Source: Caulobacter sp. 73W (GTDB taxonomy: Bacteria > Pseudomonadota > Alphaproteobacteria > Caulobacterales > Caulobacteraceae). From it: a stretch of 64,000 nt of DNA. Shown here one piece after another: positions 60,327 to 64,000 of this stretch. The notes beneath the pieces are model-generated. The model did no database searches. It was not told the origin of the DNA and was given only the letters and a program-made list of their open reading frames with translations. Position numbers and translations under genes: made by a program. The DNA lies in the NCBI RefSeq assembly GCF_041021955.1, contig NZ_CP158375.1:62001-126000 (forward strand). Direction: 5' to 3'. Numbering within the stretch: position 1 is the first letter of the stretch; each line of letters begins with the position of its first letter.

Positions 60327-60706
60327 GCGCCGACCGTCACGAAGAGCTCGGAATCGATCATCCAGCGCCCGTCGATCCGGCTCCACCCGGCCAGATACGG
60401 CCCCGACAGTCCGGTCTGGCCATGCCAGGTGGCGACCCAGCGCCCCTCCTCCGCCGCCCGCTCGCCGGAGGCGTCGAGGGTGATGGTGGCGGGCGTACGC
60501 AGATAGTTGACGAAGTCAGGGTCCTTGAACTGACCCTTGAAGGCCGCGATCAGGTTATCCACGCCCTGGATCAGCGACCCGTCGCCGACGATCACCTTCA
60601 CATCGGCGGCGAAGAAGCCGCGCAGCTTGGCGGCGTCATGCTTGGCGATGGCCTCGTTGCTCATCCGGCGCCGGGCGCGGATCAGGGTCTCGGCCTCGGC
60701 GCTCAC
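60323..60706 (-). CDS. SnoaL-like / DUF4440 nuclear-transport-factor-2 fold protein
   Basis: A 127-residue protein of the NTF2-like fold: LIRARRRMSNEAIAKHDAAKLRGFFAADVKVIVGDGSLIQGVDNLIAAFKGQFK and ERAAEEGRWVATWHGQTGLSGPYLAGWSRIDGRWMIDSELFVTV. The GTG start overlaps the MBL stop (GTGA). It sits at the end of the housekeeping operon. Likely a small enzyme or binding protein of unspecified ligand. Confidence 0.8.
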   Translation of the reverse strand: MSAEAETLIRARRRMSNEAIAKHDAAKLRGFFAADVKVIVGDGSLIQGVDNLIAAFKGQFKDPDFVNYLRTPATITLDASGERAAEEGRWVATWHGQTGLSGPYLAGWSRIDGRWMIDSELFVTVGA

Positions 60707-61500
60707 AGAGCGATCTCCACGGTCATGCCGTCATAGGCCGCCTCGACACCGGCCGGCAGCTTGGCGCGCACGTCGTCATAGTCGATGTCGATGTGCATGT
60801 TGGTCAGAATCGCCCGCCTGGGCCTTACCCGCTCGATCCAGCCCAGGGTCTTCTCCACATGGGCGTGGGTCGGATGCGGCGTCCAGCGAAGGGCGTCGAC
60901 GATCCAGACGTCCAGGCCTTCCAGGGCCGCAAAGCTGCTCTCGGGAATATCGCGGACGTCCGGCGAATAGGCGGCGTTTCCAATCCGATAGCCGACGGAA
61001 CGGACCTCGCCGTGGTCCTGATCGAAGGTGGTGATCGCGATAGCGCCGGACGGACCGTTCACCGACCAGGCCTCGCCATGCGGCGGGATCACCCACGGCT
61101 CGCAGATCGCCGGATAGCCCCCCTTAGCGTGAAAGATGTAGTCGAACTTGGTCACCAGACTGGCTTGGGTCGGATGATCCATGAAGGTCGGGATCGGCGC
61201 GCGTTGGCGCTGATAGAAGGCCCGCAGGTCGTCGATTCCGTGGGTCTGGTCGGCATGGTCGTGGGTCAGAAGGACCGCGTCTACGCGCCTGACCTTGGCG
61301 GCGATGAACTGCTCGCGCAGGTCCGGCGAGGTGTCGACGACGATGGTGGTCTCATCCGCCCCGCCCTTGCGCCGGGCCAGCAGCGAACACCGGGTGCGAC
61401 GGTTCTTCGGCTGGGCCGGATCACAAGCTCCCCAGTCCCCGTCCGCCCGCGGCACGCCGCCGGATGAGCCGCAGCCCAGGATGGTCAGTTCCAGGGTCAC
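60703..61500 (-). CDS. MBL-fold metallohydrolase (PhnP-like)
   Basis: A 265-residue beta-lactamase-fold hydrolase: LGCGSSGGVPR, then VDTSPDLREQF and LLTHDHADQTHGIDDLR (the HxHxDH zinc motif), later FDQDHG and LTNMHIDIDY. This is the PhnP/YcbX-like phosphodiesterase group regularly found after tatD in alphaproteobacteria. GTG start overlapping the TatD stop by GTGA. Confidence 0.88.
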   Translation of the reverse strand: MTLELTILGCGSSGGVPRADGDWGACDPAQPKNRRTRCSLLARRKGGADETTIVVDTSPDLREQFIAAKVRRVDAVLLTHDHADQTHGIDDLRAFYQRQRAPIPTFMDHPTQASLVTKFDYIFHAKGGYPAICEPWVIPPHGEAWSVNGPSGAIAITTFDQDHGEVRSVGYRIGNAAYSPDVRDIPESSFAALEGLDVWIVDALRWTPHPTHAHVEKTLGWIERVRPRRAILTNMHIDIDYDDVRAKLPAGVEAAYDGMTVEIAL

Positions 61501-62276
61501 GGACGCGGGATCCGATCGAACAGGGCGAAGAACGCATCCTCCGTCCGCTTCTCGGCCTCCTCGCGCGACCAGCCCCGAATTTCACCCAGCTTGTCGACGA
61601 TATGCGGCAGGTAGGCCGGCTCGTTGCGCCGGCCGCGCATGGGAATGGGCGCCAGATAGGGGCAGTCGGTCTCGACGATGATCCGGTCGGCCGGCATGTC
61701 GGCGATCACCGCGCGCACGTCCTCGGCCTGCTTGAAGGTGGCGATGCCGGAGACGGAGAACCAGGCCCCAAGCGCCGCCGCTCGCCGCGCCAGCTCAGCG
61801 CCGCTGGTGTAGCAGTGCATCAGGAGCTTGAACGGGCCCTTGGCGTACTCCTCCTCGAGGATCTGGCCCATCACCTCGTCGGCCTCACGGGTGTGAACCA
61901 CCAGCGGCAGGCCCGTCTGGCGCGCCGCCGTCACATGGGCGCGGAACACCTGCGCCTGCACGTCGCGCGGCGACAGGTCGTAGTGGAAGTCCAGGCCGCA
62001 TTCGCCGATGCCGATCACCTTGGGGCGCGCCGCAAGATCGATGAGAATCTTTGCCTCAAGTTGTGGATTCTCCTTGGCTTCGTGCGGGTGTGTTCCGACG
62101 GTCGCCCAGATGTCGTCATGCGCCATGGCGATAGCGTGCACGGCCTCGAACGACGAGACCTTGTCGCAGATGGTCACCATCATCTCGATGCCGGCGGCGC
62201 GGGCCCGGTCGATGACCTCCGCCTGATCCTCGGCGAACTGGGAAGCGTGGAGATTGACGTGACTGTCGATCAGCAT
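61497..62276 (-). CDS. tatD: TatD family deoxyribonuclease
   Basis: A 259-residue TIM-barrel metal-dependent hydrolase: LIDSHVNLH (HxH-like), GECGLDFHYD, PLVVHTREADE, LMHCYTSG and VETDCPYLAP, the usual TatD ligand set. TatD enzymes are 3'-5' exonucleases active in DNA repair. The first motif reads DSHVNLHA where DxHxH is common. ATG at 62276, 16 bp behind holB; metG, often between holB and tatD in relatives, is not here. Confidence 0.93.
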   Translation of the reverse strand: MLIDSHVNLHASQFAEDQAEVIDRARAAGIEMMVTICDKVSSFEAVHAIAMAHDDIWATVGTHPHEAKENPQLEAKILIDLAARPKVIGIGECGLDFHYDLSPRDVQAQVFRAHVTAARQTGLPLVVHTREADEVMGQILEEEYAKGPFKLLMHCYTSGAELARRAAALGAWFSVSGIATFKQAEDVRAVIADMPADRIIVETDCPYLAPIPMRGRRNEPAYLPHIVDKLGEIRGWSREEAEKRTEDAFFALFDRIPRP

Positions 62277-62291
62277 ATCGGCGCAAACAAC

Positions 62292-63296
62292 TCAGAAAGC
62301 TCGAATTTTGGCGGCCGCGCGTAGGTCGCGCACCGCCGAGAAGAAAGCATCGGCCCGATCAAGGTTCACCGCCTCGACCCGATCCGGCATGGCGACCAGC
62401 CGATCCCAGGCGGCGGCCCAACCATCGAGGCCAAAGCCCCGCCCCTCCGCCGCCTCACGGGCGGTGAAGATGTGAATCCGCTCGGCCAGGCGGTCGATCA
62501 CAGCCCGAAAGCGCTGCATGCCCTCTGCGCCCCGGAAGGTGTCCGCCAGGGCCAAAAGGGCGGCCTCGTCGGCGGCCGGCAAGGACATCAGGATTTCGCG
62601 CGCCGCGTCGTCCGCGGCCAAGGCGCCGTTGGCGGCCAACTGCAGCGCCATGCCTGGTGCGCCCTTGGCCATGCGGGCCAGCCGCAGGGCGTTCTCGCCC
62701 TCGGCGGCGCCGGCTTGCTCAAGCATTTCCACGGCCATGGCTTCGGAGCCTGACGACATCACCAGCCGACGGCAGCGCGAGCGGATGGTCGGCAGCAGTT
62801 TGCCCGGCGAGTGGGAGATCAAAAAGAGCACGCCGCGCCCTTGAGGCTCTTCAAGAGTTTTCAATAAGGCATTGGCGGCGTTGACATTCAGGTCGTCGGC
62901 GGCGTCGATGATCGCCACCCGATAGGGCGAGATCGCCGGCGCCTTGGCGAAGAACTCCGGCAGGCGGCGCGCCTCCTCGACGGGGATCACCTTGCGCGGC
63001 TTTCCGTCCTCGCCGATGCGCTCCAGCACGGTCAGGTCGGGGTGAGACCGCGCGCTGATCTGTCGGCTCACCGGGTCTTGGTGGTCCGATCCGATGCCCC
63101 CGCCCAAGGGCCTCGCGCCCATCAGCCGCCGCGCCGCCCGGTAGGCGAAGGTCGCCTTGCCCACGCCTTCAGGGCCGGTCAGCAGCCAGGCGTGGTGCAG
63201 GCGGCCACGATCGATGGCGTCTGCGAAGGCGGCCTCGGCCGTCTCCTGGCCCCTGAGGCCGAAGACGTCGCGCGGATGGGGCGGCTCGTAGGCCAT
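62292..63296 (-). CDS. holB: DNA polymerase III delta-prime subunit
   Basis: A 334-residue AAA+ clamp-loader subunit: LLTGPEGVGKATFAYRAARRLMG is the Walker-A-like loop at about residues 39-61, VIDAADDLNVNAANALLKTLEEP the Walker-B/sensor region, and SHSPGKLLPTIRSRCRRLVMS the sensor-1/SRC motif. It loads the beta clamp with tau and delta. ATG overlaps the tmk stop (TGATG), so the two are translationally coupled. Confidence 0.95.
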   Translation of the reverse strand: MAYEPPHPRDVFGLRGQETAEAAFADAIDRGRLHHAWLLTGPEGVGKATFAYRAARRLMGARPLGGGIGSDHQDPVSRQISARSHPDLTVLERIGEDGKPRKVIPVEEARRLPEFFAKAPAISPYRVAIIDAADDLNVNAANALLKTLEEPQGRGVLFLISHSPGKLLPTIRSRCRRLVMSSGSEAMAVEMLEQAGAAEGENALRLARMAKGAPGMALQLAANGALAADDAAREILMSLPAADEAALLALADTFRGAEGMQRFRAVIDRLAERIHIFTAREAAEGRGFGLDGWAAAWDRLVAMPDRVEAVNLDRADAFFSAVRDLRAAAKIRAF

Positions 63297-63928
63297 CAGC
63301 CCACCTTCAGCCGCGGCTCCACCGCAGCCCAGATGTCGGTCTCGACCTGTTCGATCGACTGGTCCGCCGGCACGATGACGCAGCGGTCCGGCTCGCGCGC
63401 GGCGATGGCCAGGAAAGCGGCGCGCAGCCGCTGATGGAACGCCTCGCCCTTGGATTCAAAGCGCGCTTCGCCGCCGCCACGGCTGGCCGCCCGCGCCAGC
63501 CCCTTTTCCACCGGCAGGTCGAGGATCAGCGTCAGGCCGGGCCAGTCGTCGCCGACCACGTATCGCTCCATGGCCTCGATCAGGCCAGGATCAGCGTCCC
63601 CGCCCGCGCCCTGATAGGCCCGCGTGGAGTCGGCGAAACGGTCGCAAAGAACGATCTTGCCGTCAGCCAGGGCCGGCCGCACCACGCGCTCCAGATGATC
63701 GCGACGCGCGGCGTACATAAGCAGGGTCTCGGTCGTGGCCGACCATTTCTCGGCGGCGCCGTTCAGCAGCAGGTCGCGGATCGCCTCGGCCCCATCGGAG
63801 CCGCCCGGCTCACGGGTGAGCATCACCTCGCGCCCAAGCCCGCGCAGGCGTTCGGCCAGCCGACGGATCTGGGTCGATTTCCCAGCCCCCTCGCCGCCCT
63901 CGAATGTGATGAAGATGCCGGTCGCCAC
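63296..63928 (-). CDS. tmk: Thymidylate kinase
   Basis: A 210-residue dTMP kinase: ITFEGGEGAGKSTQIRRLAERL is the P-loop at about residues 7-28, LTREPGGSDGAEAIRDLLL the DR(E)P-like motif, DRFADSTRAYQGAGG the substrate-binding loop and LILDLPVEKGLARAASRGG the LID region. It makes dTDP from dTMP. The start is GTG at 63928. First complete gene of the minus-strand operon tmk-holB-tatD-MBL-SnoaL. Confidence 0.95.
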   Translation of the reverse strand: MATGIFITFEGGEGAGKSTQIRRLAERLRGLGREVMLTREPGGSDGAEAIRDLLLNGAAEKWSATTETLLMYAARRDHLERVVRPALADGKIVLCDRFADSTRAYQGAGGDADPGLIEAMERYVVGDDWPGLTLILDLPVEKGLARAASRGGGEARFESKGEAFHQRLRAAFLAIAAREPDRCVIVPADQSIEQVETDIWAAVEPRLKVG

Positions 63929-63967
63929 GCCCGTTCAATCGACTGGAACGGGCCTGTTGTCCAGAAC

Positions 63968-64000
63968 CTAGAAGGGCCGGAGCACCGTGGCGTCGGGAAA
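63968..64000 (-). CDS. C-terminal end of an upstream gene (partial)
   Basis: Ten codons ending in a TAG (FPDATVLRPF) are visible on the minus strand before the window edge. In related genomes a D-alanyl-D-alanine carboxypeptidase gene lies just upstream of tmk, so this may be its end; the sequence is too short to confirm. Confidence 0.3.
   Translation of the reverse strand, partial: FPDATVLRPF

Noticed and set aside
1-64000. CRISPR arrays, rRNA, complete IS elements
   Set aside because: No regularly spaced repeats, rRNA-like sequence or transposase frame was found on either strand; only remnants of mobilisation genes appear near 23.6-24.3 kb.

Overview
The window looks like chromosomal DNA of a high-GC alphaproteobacterium, most likely a Caulobacteraceae member (Caulobacter-like). 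This is an inference from codon usage, four large TonB-dependent receptors (TBDRs), many Tat or Sec exported hydrolases next to those receptors, and a tmk-holB-tatD-MBL housekeeping block. No rRNA, tRNA, CRISPR array or complete insertion sequence was seen.

Layout. (1) 0-12 kb, metals: a truncated HAE1-type RND efflux permease (-), a copper operon (CopA multicopper oxidase, CopB, CusF-like protein), two PepSY membrane proteins (-) divergent from a TBDR, and a three-gene CnrY/CnrX/CnrH-like anti-sigma, sensor and ECF sigma operon with overlapping TTG/GTG starts. (2) 11.8-17.4 kb, an accessory patch: a Phd/PIN toxin-antitoxin pair with a palindromic operator, several orphan hypotheticals, two alpha/beta hydrolases and an SCO4402-like protein. 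(3) 17.5-21 kb: a siderophore-type TBDR, PepSY protein and 59-residue membrane protein operon. (4) 21-25 kb, decay zone: a LysR pseudogene, a large secreted hydrolase, a relaxase remnant fused to a nucleotidyltransferase remnant, and a protein holding only sigma region 4.

(5) 25-56.5 kb, a dense exported-hydrolase and TBDR region: three DUF885 proteins, a penicillin-acylase-type Ntn hydrolase, a dienelactone hydrolase, two M24 peptidase-fold proteins, an M20 peptidase, two TBDRs, a LysR, a MarR, and an amidohydrolase. Its core (40.8-55.3 kb) is organised as two divergent arms around a MarR gene. The left arm (-) is M24, esterase A, TBDR, M20, M24. The right arm (+) is MarR, DUF3830 protein, FAD amine/amino-acid oxidoreductase, BASS transporter, esterase B. 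The esterases are paralogues in inverted orientation and share a 793-bp block with about 10 differences by eye. A related 24-bp motif lies upstream of the first left-arm gene and upstream of the DUF3830 gene. I infer a substrate-inducible pathway that imports an amide, ester or peptide-like compound, cleaves it in the envelope, moves it inward and oxidises it. The substrate is unknown.

(6) 56.5-64 kb, mostly conserved: a ribbon-helix-helix protein with a 14-bp palindrome upstream, a nuclease-fold lipoprotein, a pentapeptide-repeat protein, an APC amino-acid permease, and an overlapping minus-strand operon tmk-holB-tatD-MBL-SnoaL.
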